DNA of 64,000 nucleotides from the NCBI RefSeq assembly GCF_004362855.1, contig NZ_SNXW01000011.1, positions 1-64,000 on the forward strand, written 5' to 3'. Origin of the DNA: Aquabacterium commune. Its GTDB lineage: Bacteria > Pseudomonadota > Gammaproteobacteria > Burkholderiales > Burkholderiaceae_C. The notes below the pieces were generated by a model that saw only the letters and a program-made list of their open reading frames with translations, did no database searches and was not told the DNA's origin. Positions 9,139 to 17,974 of the stretch are shown here, piece by piece (position 1 is the stretch's first letter; the number at the start of each line of letters is the position of its first letter). Made by a program: the position numbers and the translations under genes.

Positions 9139-10167
9139 TCAGACCAGCTTGACCAGCTGCTTGCCGAAGTTCTTGCCCTTGAGCAGGCCCAGGAAGGCCT
9201 CGGGCGCGCTGGCGATGCCTTCGGCCACCGACTCGCGGAACTTCATGCGGCCGGTGGCGACCATGCCGCCCAGCTCCTGCATGGCCTCGGGCCAGACCTC
9301 GGGGTGCTCGCTGACGATGAAGCCTTGCAGCTTGAGCCGGCTCACGAGGATGAGCGAAGGGTTGGCCATCGGGATGGGCTGGCCGCTGTAGCCCGCGATC
9401 ATCCCGCAGAAGGCGATGCGGCCAAACGCGTTCATGCGCAGCATCACGGCGTCCAGGCCCAGGCCACCGACGTTCTCGAAGCAGCCGTCGATGCCATTGG
9501 GCGCCGCCGCCTTGAGCGCGGCCGAGAAGCTGCGCAGGTCGGTCAGCGCCTTGTGGTCGAGGCAGGCGTCGAAGCCCAGCTCCTCGGTGACGTAGCGGCA
9601 CTTGTCCGGGCCACCGGCAATGCCCACCACGCGGCAACCGCGGGCCTTGGCCAGCTGGCCCACCACGCTGCCCACGGCGCCACTGGCCGCGCTCACGACG
9701 ACGGTCTCACCGGCCTTGGGCTCGATGATCTTGACCAGGCCGTACCAGCCCGTCACGCCGGGCATGCCGACCGCGCCCAGGTAGGCCGACAGCGGGATCT
9801 GGCGGGTGTCCACCTTGGTGATGGCGCCACGCTGGCTGGCGTCGATGAGGCTGTACTCCTGCCAGCCGCCCATGCAGACGACGGCATCGCCCACATCGAA
9901 ACGCGGGTGCTTGCTGGCCACGACCTCACCCACGGTGCCGCCGATCATCACGGCGTCCAGGGGCTGGGGTTCGGCGTAGCTCTTGCTGTCGCTCATGCGG
10001 CCGCGCATGTAGGGGTCGAGCGAGAGGAAATGGTTGCGCACCAGCACTTGGCCCTCGGCCAGTTCCTCGGCCGTGGGCACGGGCGCTTCGACGAGCTTGA
10101 AGTTCTCGGGCGTGGGCTCGGCGGCGGGGCGCGAGGCCAGCAGGATCTGGTGGTTGACGAGGCTCAT
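9139..10167 (-). CDS. NADP-dependent zinc-free alkenal/enone reductase family oxidoreductase (CurA-like)
   Basis: 342 aa, medium-chain dehydrogenase/reductase superfamily, leukotriene B4 dehydrogenase/CurA branch. It has the N-terminal NHFLSLDPYMRGRM segment typical of the branch, a GGTVGEVV strand, GVTGWYGL, the dinucleotide-binding motif VSAASGAVGSVVGQLAK and the C-terminal FGKQLVKL. The zinc-binding residues of alcohol dehydrogenases are absent, as expected. Members reduce alpha,beta-unsaturated aldehydes and ketones with NADPH. Its place among beta-oxidation-type genes suggests handling of unsaturated carbonyl intermediates, which is inference. GGAG upstream supports the start. Confidence 0.88.
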   Translation of the reverse strand: MSLVNHQILLASRPAAEPTPENFKLVEAPVPTAEELAEGQVLVRNHFLSLDPYMRGRMSDSKSYAEPQPLDAVMIGGTVGEVVASKHPRFDVGDAVVCMGGWQEYSLIDASQRGAITKVDTRQIPLSAYLGAVGMPGVTGWYGLVKIIEPKAGETVVVSAASGAVGSVVGQLAKARGCRVVGIAGGPDKCRYVTEELGFDACLDHKALTDLRSFSAALKAAAPNGIDGCFENVGGLGLDAVMLRMNAFGRIAFCGMIAGYSGQPIPMANPSLILVSRLKLQGFIVSEHPEVWPEAMQELGGMVATGRMKFRESVAEGIASAPEAFLGLLKGKNFGKQLVKLV

Positions 10168-10226
10168 GGGTCGCTCCTGGGGAATCCGTTGAAGGGATGG
10201 AAGGGCGTGGGTGGCTCGAACGTGGT

Positions 10227-10679
10227 TCAGTCCGAGCCGGCGTGGCGCGCCAGTGGCTTGACCTCGCGGTCACCGACCGGCAAGGCGCGCAGGAACTTGA
10301 AGGTGCCCGTGGCATGGGCGCACAGGCGGTCGTGGGCGTCGAGCACCCGGGCCTCGGTGAAGGCCATGGAGGCGGTGGTGTGCAGCACCGAGCCGATCAC
10401 GCGGATGCGGCCCTGCGCCGGGCGCATGAAGCTGGTTTTCATCTCGATGGTCACCAGGCCTGGCCCGCCGTCCGGCTGGTCCAGGTTGCGGCTGCGCGCG
10501 GCGTGGGCCATGGCCACGTCCATCAGCGTCATCTGCAGGCCACCGTGGGCCACGCTGAAGGAGTTGGTGTGGCGGTCTTCGACGTCGAGCGTGATTTCGG
10601 CCTCGCCATCGGCAAAGCGCTGCAACTCGCAGCCCAGGCCGGCGATGAAGGGGATGTGGACGGGAAAGGGGATGGCCAT
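10227..10679 (-). CDS. PaaI-type hotdog-fold thioesterase
   Basis: 150 aa, a typical size for a single hotdog domain. The segment NSFSVAHGGLQMTLMDVAMA contains the HGG...D active-site pattern of the PaaI family. ETSFMRPA-like (KTSFMRPAQGRIRV) and VLHTTASMAFTEARVLD strands follow. These enzymes hydrolyse acyl- or aryl-CoA thioesters. It sits between an SDR and the CurA-like reductase on the same strand, consistent with CoA release or recycling within this lipid-related operon. The C-terminal tail (REVKPLARHAGSD) is not part of the fold. Confidence 0.85.
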   Translation of the reverse strand: MAIPFPVHIPFIAGLGCELQRFADGEAEITLDVEDRHTNSFSVAHGGLQMTLMDVAMAHAARSRNLDQPDGGPGLVTIEMKTSFMRPAQGRIRVIGSVLHTTASMAFTEARVLDAHDRLCAHATGTFKFLRALPVGDREVKPLARHAGSD

Positions 10680-10701
10680 GGGGTGTCTGTTCAGCGCCGC
10701 C

Positions 10702-11499
10702 TCAGCCGCCGATCAAGGCGCTGACGCCACCATCGACAGCCAGGACCTGCCCGGTGATGTGCTTGCCCGCCTCGGACGCGAACAGCAGGGTCACGCCCTT
10801 GAGGTCCTCGTCGTCGCCCAGGCGCTGCAGCGGCGCGCCCGCGGCCAGGCGCTCTTCGCCCACCGCGGCCAGGGTGCCGGCCGTCATCTTGCTGGGGAAG
10901 AAGCCCGGCGCGATGGCGTTGACGCGGATGCCCAGATGCCCCCACTCACAGGCCAGGGCCCGCGTGAAATTCACCACAGCGCCCTTGCTGGTGTTGTAGG
11001 CGATGGTCTGCATGAAGGGGTGGTTGCCACCCAGGCCGGCGATGGAGGCCAGGTTGATGATGCGGCCCTGCTGGCGCGGGATCATGCTGGCCTTGGCAAT
11101 GGCTTGCGACAGCAGGAAGTAGCCGCGCACGTTGAGGTTCATGACCTTGTCCCAGGCCTCCAGCGGGTGGTCTTGCGCTGGGGCGCCCCAGGTGGCGCCG
11201 GCGTTGTTGACGAGGATGTCCACGTCGCCCACGCGCTCCAGGGTCTCGTCGGCCAGGCGCTGGATGTCGGCGGGGTTGCCCGCGTCGGCGGCGATCCAGC
11301 GGGCGTCGATGCCAGCGTCCTGCAGCGCCATGACGGCCTGTTCCAAATCGGCGGCCTTGCGCGAGCTGATGACGACCTTGGCACCGGCCTCGCCCAACGC
11401 ATGGGCCATCTGCAGGCCCAGGCCGCGCGAGCCACCGGTGATGAGGGCGGTCTTGCCCGTGAGGTCGAAGAGTTGCTGGACGGTGCGGGGGGTGCTCAT
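10702..11499 (-). CDS. SDR family oxidoreductase (3-oxoacyl reductase-like)
   Basis: 265 aa, classical SDR. It has TGGSRGLG near residue 20, NNAGATWGAP, catalytic YNTSKGAVVNFTRALA, and VNAIAPGFFPSKMT after the active site. The sequence resembles FabG-type or gluconate-5-dehydrogenase-type reductases. Substrate cannot be fixed. The genome neighbours, an acyl-CoA dehydrogenase and a hydratase/dehydrogenase, suggest a hydroxyacyl or hydroxy-acid substrate. The thioesterase follows after a 22-bp gap, so they are probably co-transcribed. The protein ends soon after LAVDGGVSALIGG, a normal SDR terminus. Confidence 0.87.
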   Translation of the reverse strand: MSTPRTVQQLFDLTGKTALITGGSRGLGLQMAHALGEAGAKVVISSRKAADLEQAVMALQDAGIDARWIAADAGNPADIQRLADETLERVGDVDILVNNAGATWGAPAQDHPLEAWDKVMNLNVRGYFLLSQAIAKASMIPRQQGRIINLASIAGLGGNHPFMQTIAYNTSKGAVVNFTRALACEWGHLGIRVNAIAPGFFPSKMTAGTLAAVGEERLAAGAPLQRLGDDEDLKGVTLLFASEAGKHITGQVLAVDGGVSALIGG

Positions 11500-11535
11500 G
11501 TCGGAGGTGCCTTCAGCGGGTTCAGTTCAGCGGGT

Positions 11536-11817
11536 TCAGACGAAGTAGTCGATCACCTGACGGCCCGCGGCCATCTCGCGGATTTGCGCGACCACGCCCT
11601 GGTGGTGCGGGTGCGGCTGGTAGGCGGCGAGCGCGGCGGCGTCGGCGAAGGTGGAGACCAGCACCACGTCGGCGGTGGCTTCCAGGCCTTCGGTCTTGAT
11701 GCCCACGTCAAACTCGTGCATGCCGGGCACCAGGCCCTTGCAGGAGTCGAGCAAGGCCTTGACCTGGGGCGCGTCTTCCGCACGCTTGAGCTGGAACATC
11801 ACGATGTGTCGGATCAT
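11536..11817 (-). CDS. Dabb-domain (stress-responsive A/B barrel) protein
   Basis: 93 aa, the size of a lone Dabb domain (dimeric alpha-beta ferredoxin-like barrel). It starts MIRHIVMFQLKR, the usual first strand, continues with CKGLVPGMHEFDVGIKTEG and ADVVLVSTFADAAALAAYQPHPHH, and ends with an amphipathic helix (VVAQIREMAAGRQVIDYFV). Members range from stress proteins to small cyclases, so biochemical function is unknown. It lies 26 bp downstream of the acyl-CoA dehydrogenase on the same strand and is likely part of that transcript. Confidence 0.82.
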   Translation of the reverse strand: MIRHIVMFQLKRAEDAPQVKALLDSCKGLVPGMHEFDVGIKTEGLEATADVVLVSTFADAAALAAYQPHPHHQGVVAQIREMAAGRQVIDYFV

Positions 11818-11843
11818 CTCGGGGCTTTCAGGAAACGGTGGGC

Positions 11844-13718
11844 TCAGAACCAGTCGGCCTGGGCTTGCGCGCAGGTCAGGTCGCGGCGCGAGACCACGCC
11901 CAGCCAGGCGTCGATCTTGGGCAGCTCGTAAGAGAAGAAGTAATCGGCGGTGGCCAGCTTGCCTTGCAGGAAGCCGGCGCCCAGCGGGGACCGGTCCCAG
12001 GCACCGGCCGCTTGCGCCGCCTTGGCGGCCAGGGCCAGCTCCAGCCAGACCCAGGCCAGCACGGTGTGGCCAAAGGCCTGCAGGAAGGGCGTGGCGTTGG
12101 CCAGGGCCTCTTCGGACACGCCGGTGGACCAGGCCGCCTTGGTCGTGGCGCCCACCTTCTGCAGGGCTTGGGCCAGGGCGTTGGCGTGGCCAGCCAGGCC
12201 CTCGACGTGGCCGGCTTTCTGGATGGTTTCGCTGATGCGCTCGGCCAGCACGCTCAAGGCCTTGCCGCCGTTCATCACCACCTTGCGGCCCAGCAGGTCC
12301 AGGCCCTGGATGCCGTGGGTGCCCTCGTGGATCATGTTGAGGCGGTTGTCGCGCCAGTACTGCTCGACAGGGTAGTCACGCGTGTAGCCATAGCCGCCCA
12401 GGATCTGGATGGCCAGGGAGTTGGCCTCCTGAGCCCACTCCGAAGGCCAGCTCTTGGCCACGGGGGTCAGCAGCTCCAGCAACAGCCCGGCCTTCTCGGC
12501 TTCTTCGCCGGTGCCGGTCTGCTCGTCGTCCAGCAATTGGGCGCACAGCAGGCCCAAGGCCAGGCCGCCTTCGGCGATGGCCTTTTGCATCATCAGCATG
12601 CGCTTCACATCGGTGTGCTCGATGATGGGGATCTGCGGCGCGCTGTGGTCCTTGCCACCGGCGCCCATGCGTCGGCCTTGCGGGCGCTGCTTGGCGTAAT
12701 CCAGCGAGTACTCGTAGCCAGCGTAGCCGAGCATGGTCGCGCCCAGGCCCACGCTGGTGCGGGCCTCGTTCATCAGCGTGAACATGCATTTGAGGCCCTC
12801 GCCCTCCTTGCCGATCAGGTAGCCCACCGCGCCGGCCTCGCCGTTGACGGGGAACTTGCCCTCACCGAAGTTCAGCAGGGTGTTGACCGTGCCGCGGTAG
12901 CCGCACTTGTGGTTCAGGCCGGCCAGTGCCACGTCGTTGCGCTGCGCCGTGATGCTGCCACCGGCCTTGACCAGCTTGCGCGGCACGATGAACAGCGAGA
13001 TGCCCTTGACGCCTGGCACCGGCTTGCCGTCGGCCTGCGGGATCTTGGCCAGCACGAGGTGAACGATGTTCTCGCCCATCTCGTGCTCGCCGCCCGAGAT
13101 CCACATCTTGTTGCCCTTGAGGCGGTAACGTGGCCCCAGGCTGTCCGCCTGCCAGCCGATGCCCGTGCCGTCACCGGCCACATCGGGCACCGCGCGCGTG
13201 GCGATGTCCGACAGGCTGGAGCCGGCCTGCGGCTCGCTCAGGCACATGGTGCCGAAGGTGCGGCCTTCGAAGCCGCCCTTGGCGAACACCTCGATTTGCT
13301 TGGGCGTGCCGTGCGCCAGGATGGTGTTGGCGTTGCCGCGCGTGAGCATCGGGTACGCGGCCAGCGAGACACTGGCCTTGTAGAAGAAGCTCATCGAGGC
13401 GATTTCCACCACCGTGGGCAGACGCATGCCGCCCACGCTCTCGTCCTTGCTGGCTGCCATCAGGCCGGATTCGTTGAAGGCGGCCATGGCCATCGCCGTT
13501 TCCTTGGGCAAAGTCACGGTCACGCCATCGAACTCGGGCTCGTGCGTGTCGGTCAGGCGGTTGAGCGGCGCGAACTGCTCTTGCGCGATCTTCTCGCTGA
13601 GGTCGAGCACGGCGGTGAAGGTCTCGCGGTTGTGCTCGGCGTGGCGCTCGCGCTGGCACAGGCTTTCGGCCTTCAGCCAGTCGTAGAGCAGGAAATCAAC
13701 GGTGGCGCGGTGGGTCAT
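11844..13718 (-). CDS. Acyl-CoA dehydrogenase, DmdC/FadE-like long form
   Basis: 624 aa, a flavin enzyme that introduces the 2,3 double bond in acyl-CoA thioesters. It is longer than the roughly 380-residue standard dehydrogenases and matches the long branch that includes 3-methylmercaptopropionyl-CoA dehydrogenase. Motifs are the FAD/substrate region MCLSEPQAGSSLSDI, KMWISGGEHEMGENIVHLVL, YDYAKQR-like LDYAKQRPQGRR, and QILGGYGYTRDYPVEQYWRD with HEGTHGIQGLDLLGRK after it. The extra C-terminal 130 residues are helical. Actual substrate is unknown. DMSP metabolism should not be assumed, since these proteins are common in Burkholderiales. It starts 26 bp after the FadB-like gene. Confidence 0.92.
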   Translation of the reverse strand: MTHRATVDFLLYDWLKAESLCQRERHAEHNRETFTAVLDLSEKIAQEQFAPLNRLTDTHEPEFDGVTVTLPKETAMAMAAFNESGLMAASKDESVGGMRLPTVVEIASMSFFYKASVSLAAYPMLTRGNANTILAHGTPKQIEVFAKGGFEGRTFGTMCLSEPQAGSSLSDIATRAVPDVAGDGTGIGWQADSLGPRYRLKGNKMWISGGEHEMGENIVHLVLAKIPQADGKPVPGVKGISLFIVPRKLVKAGGSITAQRNDVALAGLNHKCGYRGTVNTLLNFGEGKFPVNGEAGAVGYLIGKEGEGLKCMFTLMNEARTSVGLGATMLGYAGYEYSLDYAKQRPQGRRMGAGGKDHSAPQIPIIEHTDVKRMLMMQKAIAEGGLALGLLCAQLLDDEQTGTGEEAEKAGLLLELLTPVAKSWPSEWAQEANSLAIQILGGYGYTRDYPVEQYWRDNRLNMIHEGTHGIQGLDLLGRKVVMNGGKALSVLAERISETIQKAGHVEGLAGHANALAQALQKVGATTKAAWSTGVSEEALANATPFLQAFGHTVLAWVWLELALAAKAAQAAGAWDRSPLGAGFLQGKLATADYFFSYELPKIDAWLGVVSRRDLTCAQAQADWF

Positions 13719-13744
13719 GGTGTCTCTCTCAGATCAGCCCGGGC

Positions 13745-15841
13745 TCAGCCGGTGAAGCCCTTGCCTTGCGAGGCCAGTTGGGCCAGCAGCGGGGCGGGCG
13801 TCCAGAAGGCGGGGTCGCCATTGGGGTTGGCCGCGAAGCCCTTCATCAGCTCCACCACCTTGGGCAGGCCCAGCATGTCGGCGTAGAGCATGGGGCCGCC
13901 GCGATAGACCGGGAAGCCGTAGCCCGTCAGATAGACCATGTCGATGTCAGACGCCTTGGAGGCGATGCCCTCCTCCAGGATCTTGGCGCCTTCGTTGACC
14001 ATGGCCAGCACCAGGCGCTGCACGATCTCGTCGTCGGAGATGGCGCGCGGCGTCACGCCCTTGTCGGCACGCACCTTGTCGATGCAAGCCTGCACCTCGG
14101 CCGAGGGCACGGGCTCGCGCTTGCCCACCTCGTAGTCGTACCAGCCCTTGCCGACCTTCTGGCCGAAGCGGCCCAGTTCGCAGATGGCATCGCCCACGGG
14201 GCTGTAGATGACGTCGGGTTGCTCGACCTTGCGGCGCTTGCGGATGGCAAAGCCGATGTCGTTGCCGGCCAGGTCGCCCACACGGAAGGGGCCCATGGCC
14301 CAGCCGAAGGCCTCGGCGGCCTTGTCCACCTGCTGCACGGTGGCGCCCTCTTCCACCAGGAAGAAGCCCTGGCGCACGTACTGCTCGAACATGCGGTTGC
14401 CGATGAAGCCATCGCACACGCCCGAGACCACGGCGACCTTCTTGATCTTCTTGGCCACGGCCATCACGGTGGCCATCACGTCCTTGGCGGTGTGCTTGGA
14501 GCGCACCACTTCCAGCAGGCGCATCACGTTGGCCGGGCTGAAGAAGTGCAGGCCGATGACATCACCGGGGCGCTTCGTCACTTCGGCGATCTTGTCCACG
14601 TCCAGCGTCGAGGTGTTGGACGCCAGGATGGCGCCTGGCTTCATGACGGCGTCCAGCTGGGTGAACACCTGGGCCTTGACGTCCATGTCCTCGAACACGG
14701 CCTCGATGACCATGTCGGCCTGGGCGATGTCCTCGTAGCTCAGGGTGGTGGTCAGCAGGGCCATGCGCTGCTCGTACTTGTCTTGCGACAGCTTGCCCTT
14801 GGCGACTTGGGCTTCGTAGTTCTTGCGGATGACACCGACGCCACGGTCGATGGCCTCCTGCTTCATCTCCAGCAGCTTGACGGGGATGCCTGCGTTCAGG
14901 AAGCACATGGTGATGCCGCCGCCCATGGTGCCGGCGCCGATCACGGCCACGCTCTTGACGTCGCGCAGCGGCGTGGTGTCGGGCACATCGGGGATCTTGC
15001 TGGCGGCGCGCTCGCCGAAGAAGGCGTGGCGCAGGGCACGGGCCTGGTCGCTGGTGACCAGCTTGGCGAACACGTCACGCTCGTAGGCGATGCCGGCGTC
15101 CAGGTCCAGCTTCGTGGCGGCTTCGACGCAATCGACACAACGCTGCGGCGCTTCCAGGTTCTTGCGGGTCTTGGCCAGCTCGGCGCGGGCCTTGGCGAAG
15201 GCATCCGCATCGGCCGGGGCGGCGACGCTCAGGTCACGCACCGAGGGCAGCGGGCGGGCATCGGCCACGCTCTGCGCGAAGGCGATGGCGGCAGGCAGCA
15301 GGTCACCGTCCACCAGTTGGTTGAAGAGCTTCTGGCCGGGTGCAGCCGCGAGCTTGTCAGCCGGCACCGAGGCGCCGGTGGTGATCATTTGCAGGGCAGT
15401 TTCCACGCCCAGCACGCGCGGCAGGCGCTGCGTGCCACCGGCACCCGGCACGATGCCGATGTTCACTTCGGGCAGCGCGATCTGCGTGCCCTTGGCGACC
15501 ACGCGGTAGTGGCAGCCCAGGGCCAGTTCCAGGCCACCGCCCATGGCCACGCCATGGATGGCCGCCACGACGGGCTTGGCCGATTGCTCGACCGCGGCAA
15601 TGGTCACGTGCAGGTCAGGCGCTGCGAAAGCCTTGGGGCTGCCGAACTCCTTGATGTCGGCGCCGCCGCAGAACACCTTGCCCGAACCGATGATGACGAC
15701 CGCCTTCACGGCCGCGTCGGCATTGGCTTGCGCCAGGCCATCGACGATGCCGGCGCGCGTGCCCTGGCCGAGGCCATTGACGGGGGGGTTGGCGAGGGAG
15801 ATGACGGCCACGCCGTCGGTGACTTGGTAGGTAGCGCTCAT
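13745..15841 (-). CDS. Bifunctional enoyl-CoA hydratase / 3-hydroxyacyl-CoA dehydrogenase (FadB/FadJ type)
   Basis: 698 aa trifunctional-enzyme alpha-chain type. The N-terminal crotonase domain (about 1-190) has AAIHGVAMGGGLELALGCHYR and EVNIGIVPGAGGTQRLPR, with both catalytic glutamates. The dehydrogenase domain begins with VAVIGAGTMGGGITMCFLNAG near residue 300, then VIEAVFEDMDVK, ASNTST, GLHFFSPANVMRLLEVV and GFIGNRM. The C-terminal 3HCDH repeat holds YLTGYGFPVYRGGPM. It catalyses hydration and NAD-linked oxidation in beta-oxidation. The ATG at 15841 is chosen because the protein then begins at the domain (MSATYQV). No strong ribosome site is visible. It is the first gene of a seven-gene - strand run. 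Confidence 0.93.
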   Translation of the reverse strand: MSATYQVTDGVAVISLANPPVNGLGQGTRAGIVDGLAQANADAAVKAVVIIGSGKVFCGGADIKEFGSPKAFAAPDLHVTIAAVEQSAKPVVAAIHGVAMGGGLELALGCHYRVVAKGTQIALPEVNIGIVPGAGGTQRLPRVLGVETALQMITTGASVPADKLAAAPGQKLFNQLVDGDLLPAAIAFAQSVADARPLPSVRDLSVAAPADADAFAKARAELAKTRKNLEAPQRCVDCVEAATKLDLDAGIAYERDVFAKLVTSDQARALRHAFFGERAASKIPDVPDTTPLRDVKSVAVIGAGTMGGGITMCFLNAGIPVKLLEMKQEAIDRGVGVIRKNYEAQVAKGKLSQDKYEQRMALLTTTLSYEDIAQADMVIEAVFEDMDVKAQVFTQLDAVMKPGAILASNTSTLDVDKIAEVTKRPGDVIGLHFFSPANVMRLLEVVRSKHTAKDVMATVMAVAKKIKKVAVVSGVCDGFIGNRMFEQYVRQGFFLVEEGATVQQVDKAAEAFGWAMGPFRVGDLAGNDIGFAIRKRRKVEQPDVIYSPVGDAICELGRFGQKVGKGWYDYEVGKREPVPSAEVQACIDKVRADKGVTPRAISDDEIVQRLVLAMVNEGAKILEEGIASKASDIDMVYLTGYGFPVYRGGPMLYADMLGLPKVVELMKGFAANPNGDPAFWTPAPLLAQLASQGKGFTG

Positions 15842-15889
15842 GGCAATGTCGGATAGCGTTCGGTGGAAACACACGGACCCCGACATCCC

Positions 15890-15910
15890 CCTGCCCCGAG
15901 GTGGGGCAGG
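15890..15910. other. Hairpin-forming inverted repeat in the leader of the lipid operon
   Basis: CCTGCCCC and GGGGCAGG form a perfect 8-bp stem around a five-base loop, about 50 bp upstream of the first gene of the - strand lipid operon. No T-run follows on either strand, so it is not an ordinary intrinsic terminator. It could be an mRNA leader structure or an operator. No function can be assigned from sequence alone. Confidence 0.35.
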
Positions 15911-16381
15911 ACGGCCAGCGGCGTCCGCTCAGCGATCAGATCAATTCTGACAAGAAGCCTTGTAAGAATGCCGTTAGATTCTGACACAGGCGCTGCGGCC
16001 ATGCACCGACGCCCGTTATCCCCCTGGTGAAAACACCTAGCGGGTGGCGATGGGGCAGCGTCGGGGTGAATGGCTGCGGGCGCGCTGTGCCGCAGCGGGA
16101 TGGTGGCACGGATGGGGGCGGGCGCTGAGATTCAGGGCCGCGCGCAGGGGCTTGGGGCGAGGTGCGCAAGCGAAAAAGTGCGGGGTGCCGCCTGTTCTGA
16201 GCGGTGCACAAGCCGGTGTGAGCGACGCGCCGGCCGTTGGGCTCGGGCCACGCCCCAGGGAGGTGCGTGCGCAAGTTGCCTGTGCTCAGCACGCAAGGCG
16301 ATGCAACTCGGCGCGTGTCACGGCGTGACTCGGCCACCGGTCAATTTGAGCCAAGCGCAAAGCAGTTTGGGCGGCGCGCGA

Positions 16382-16510
16382 GTGGGGGGAACTCGGCGGT
16401 CCGGTGAAAACGGGCGGCGGGTGGGAAAAAAGGGGCGGCGGGCCGCTGGGGGTGGGCGAAGGGCCGCTCGGAACAGGCGGCGGGCCGACGGTAACGGGCG
16501 AGAGGCCGGG
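16382..16510. repeat. Degenerate G-rich minisatellite, about six copies of a 21-25 bp unit
   Basis: By eye the stretch divides into about six imperfect units, each with a purine-rich half (such as GGTGAAAAC, GGAAAAAAG or CGGAACA) and a GGCGGCGGG-like half. GGCGGCGGG occurs three times exactly. Four or more G-runs lie close together on the + strand, so quadruplex formation is plausible. The periodicity produces repetitive peptides in several frames, which is why I reject those frames as genes. Confidence 0.55.
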
Positions 16511-16889
16511 CCAGGCGTGCGGGCTGCGGCTTGGGGTGGGCTGATGCCGCGCCAAATGGGCTTGTGTGTGGCGCAAATGGGCTGGCCGGCGGAGTGATTG
16601 GGACGAGTGGCGAGTGAATGAGGACGGCGCGCGATGGAATGGGAGAACTGCACCGCGGCGATGGGGTTGCGAGTGCCCCGGCATGGGGCGCGCTTGGAGC
16701 GAGATGGTTCGCGCTCCGAGCGGTTGGGGTCGTCAGTGCAGCAACGCCACCGGCGCTTCAGCCGATTGACCTCGGGATTGGGCCTCGGGTAGGCTGAGGC
16801 ACAGTAAAAAGTGTGACATGGGGAGGAGGCATGCTGGGAAGCAGATGGGCGCGGTTGGGCGTTGCTGAGGCGGAGGGCAAGCGTTGATC

Positions 16890-16904
16890 TTTAGGTTGCC
16901 TAAA
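16890..16904. promoter_or_regulatory. Palindrome upstream of the SIR2-HerA genes
   Basis: TTTAGG and CCTAAA flank a three-base spacer, about 48 bp before the probable SIR2 start. The position suits an operator or a promoter-proximal site for the cassette. No confident -35/-10 pair could be set beside it. It also lies close to the compositional boundary, so it might instead mark the junction of the inserted segment. Confidence 0.3.
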
Positions 16905-16951
16905 CCGCTCAGGGTTCATGCGTGCGCAGAGAAAATAATGGCGAAAATGAT

Positions 16952-17965
16952 ATGTCAGATGTGAACCACCAAAAACAAGCGCAGGACTATTACAGCAAGG
17001 CTCCCCTTATCATCTTAGGCAGCGGGGCATCGGCTGCCCATGGCATGTCTGGCATGTGGGCGCTTGCGAATTACCTGGCCGCAAATACCGATATCTCAGG
17101 ATTATCAGCTGACGAAATAGCAGCCTGGGAGAAATTCTGTGGGACCTTGGACGCTGGCGTTGATCTGGAGTCGGCGCTGCATCAGGTGGCTGTTACAGAA
17201 GAGCTAACCTCCAGAATTATCAAAGCAACTTGGTCGCTCATCAACGCTGAAGACATTCACATTTTTAACGAAAGCCTTCAGAACCAGGCGATGTTTCCGC
17301 TTAGCCGACTGTTGCGCCACATGTTCAAAAGCAGTCTTACCAGGTTAAACATCGTTACCACGAACTACGACAGACTCGCCGAATACGCCTGCGATCAGGA
17401 GCGAGTTCATCATTATACGGGCTTCACGCACGGATTTTTTCGGCAACTGGCTGGACCGAATGAGATAAATGCTGCCAGAAGAGTCAATATCTGGAAGGTT
17501 CACGGCTCACTCGATTGGTTTAAATCGCCGCTCGAAGACATTGTGGCCCTTTCAAACATTCAAGGCATCCCTGCAAATTACAAGCCGGAAATCGTGACGC
17601 CGGGTACTCAGAAATATCAAACGACGCATTTAGAGCCATATCGCTCAATCATTAATAATGCTGACCAAGCCATTACGGCGGCGAACTCTTACCTGTGCAT
17701 TGGCTACGGCTTCAATGACGAGCATATTCAGCCGAAACTCATGGCGAGATGTCAGCGCCAGAATACCCCGATCACGATTATTACCTATGCGCTTTCAGAC
17801 GCAGCCAGGAGGCTAATTACTGGCGGCAAGGTGCAAAATTACTTAGCAATAGAGCGGGGAGCAACAGACGAACAGTCCATCGTCTACTCCTCCTTGGACA
17901 AGACTCCAGTGACTGTTGAAAAAAACTTATGGAGTCTTGAGGGTTACCTGTCACTCATCATGTAG
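16952..17965 (+). CDS. SIR2-like NAD-hydrolase subunit of a SIR2-HerA defence system
   Basis: 337 aa from the ATG at 16952. A GTG at 16922 in the same frame would add ten residues. The SIR2 NAD-binding fold is recognisable by LILGSGASAAHG-like IILGSGASAAHG (glycine motif at residues 23-31), IVTTNYDRLAEYA (conserved Asn near 138), WKVHGSLDW (His near 184) and CIGYGFNDEHI. In defence SIR2 proteins this domain cleaves NAD+ and starves the infected cell. A HerA ATPase gene follows after nine bases, the layout of known SIR2-HerA anti-phage systems (one well-studied case is called Nezha). Codon use is clearly AT-richer than in the flanking genes, a sign of transfer. Confidence 0.88.
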   Translation: MSDVNHQKQAQDYYSKAPLIILGSGASAAHGMSGMWALANYLAANTDISGLSADEIAAWEKFCGTLDAGVDLESALHQVAVTEELTSRIIKATWSLINAEDIHIFNESLQNQAMFPLSRLLRHMFKSSLTRLNIVTTNYDRLAEYACDQERVHHYTGFTHGFFRQLAGPNEINAARRVNIWKVHGSLDWFKSPLEDIVALSNIQGIPANYKPEIVTPGTQKYQTTHLEPYRSIINNADQAITAANSYLCIGYGFNDEHIQPKLMARCQRQNTPITIITYALSDAARRLITGGKVQNYLAIERGATDEQSIVYSSLDKTPVTVEKNLWSLEGYLSLIM

Positions 17966-17974
17966 GAAGTAGAG

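Larger units (their letters stand above)
15842..16951. other. Gene-free, G-rich intergenic region between the lipid operon and the SIR2-HerA cassette
   Basis: About 1.1 kb without a supportable gene. Open frames exist on both strands but are low-complexity (Arg/Gly/Trp or Pro/Arg rich), lack ribosome sites and match no family. The + strand is strongly G-rich over C from about 16040 to 16800. The left end should hold the promoter of the lipid operon, which I cannot place. The right end changes abruptly to AT-richer DNA at the SIR2 gene. A degenerate minisatellite and two inverted repeats inside are listed separately. Confidence 0.6.

Noticed and set aside
9106-11931. Very long + strand open frame (over 900 codons) opposite the SDR/thioesterase genes
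   Set aside because: It lies antisense to four well-supported genes with family motifs. Its translation is rich in His, Gly, Ala and Gln with no domain, as expected from the third-position G/C bias of the real genes.
11844-13718. Calling the long acyl-CoA dehydrogenase a true DmdC of DMSP breakdown
   Set aside because: No dmdA, dmdB or dmdD gene lies nearby, and the long form is shared by many general acyl-CoA dehydrogenases of Burkholderiales.
13766-15856. Long + strand open frame opposite the FadB/FadJ-type gene
   Set aside because: It mirrors a gene with full crotonase and dehydrogenase motifs; the translation is low-complexity His/Gly/Leu sequence.
16070-16684. Open frames on both strands in the G-rich intergenic stretch, with repeating Arg/Gly or Pro/Arg peptides
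   Set aside because: The peptide periodicity comes from the degenerate minisatellite. Several frames are open at once, none has a ribosome site, and neither translation has a recognisable domain.
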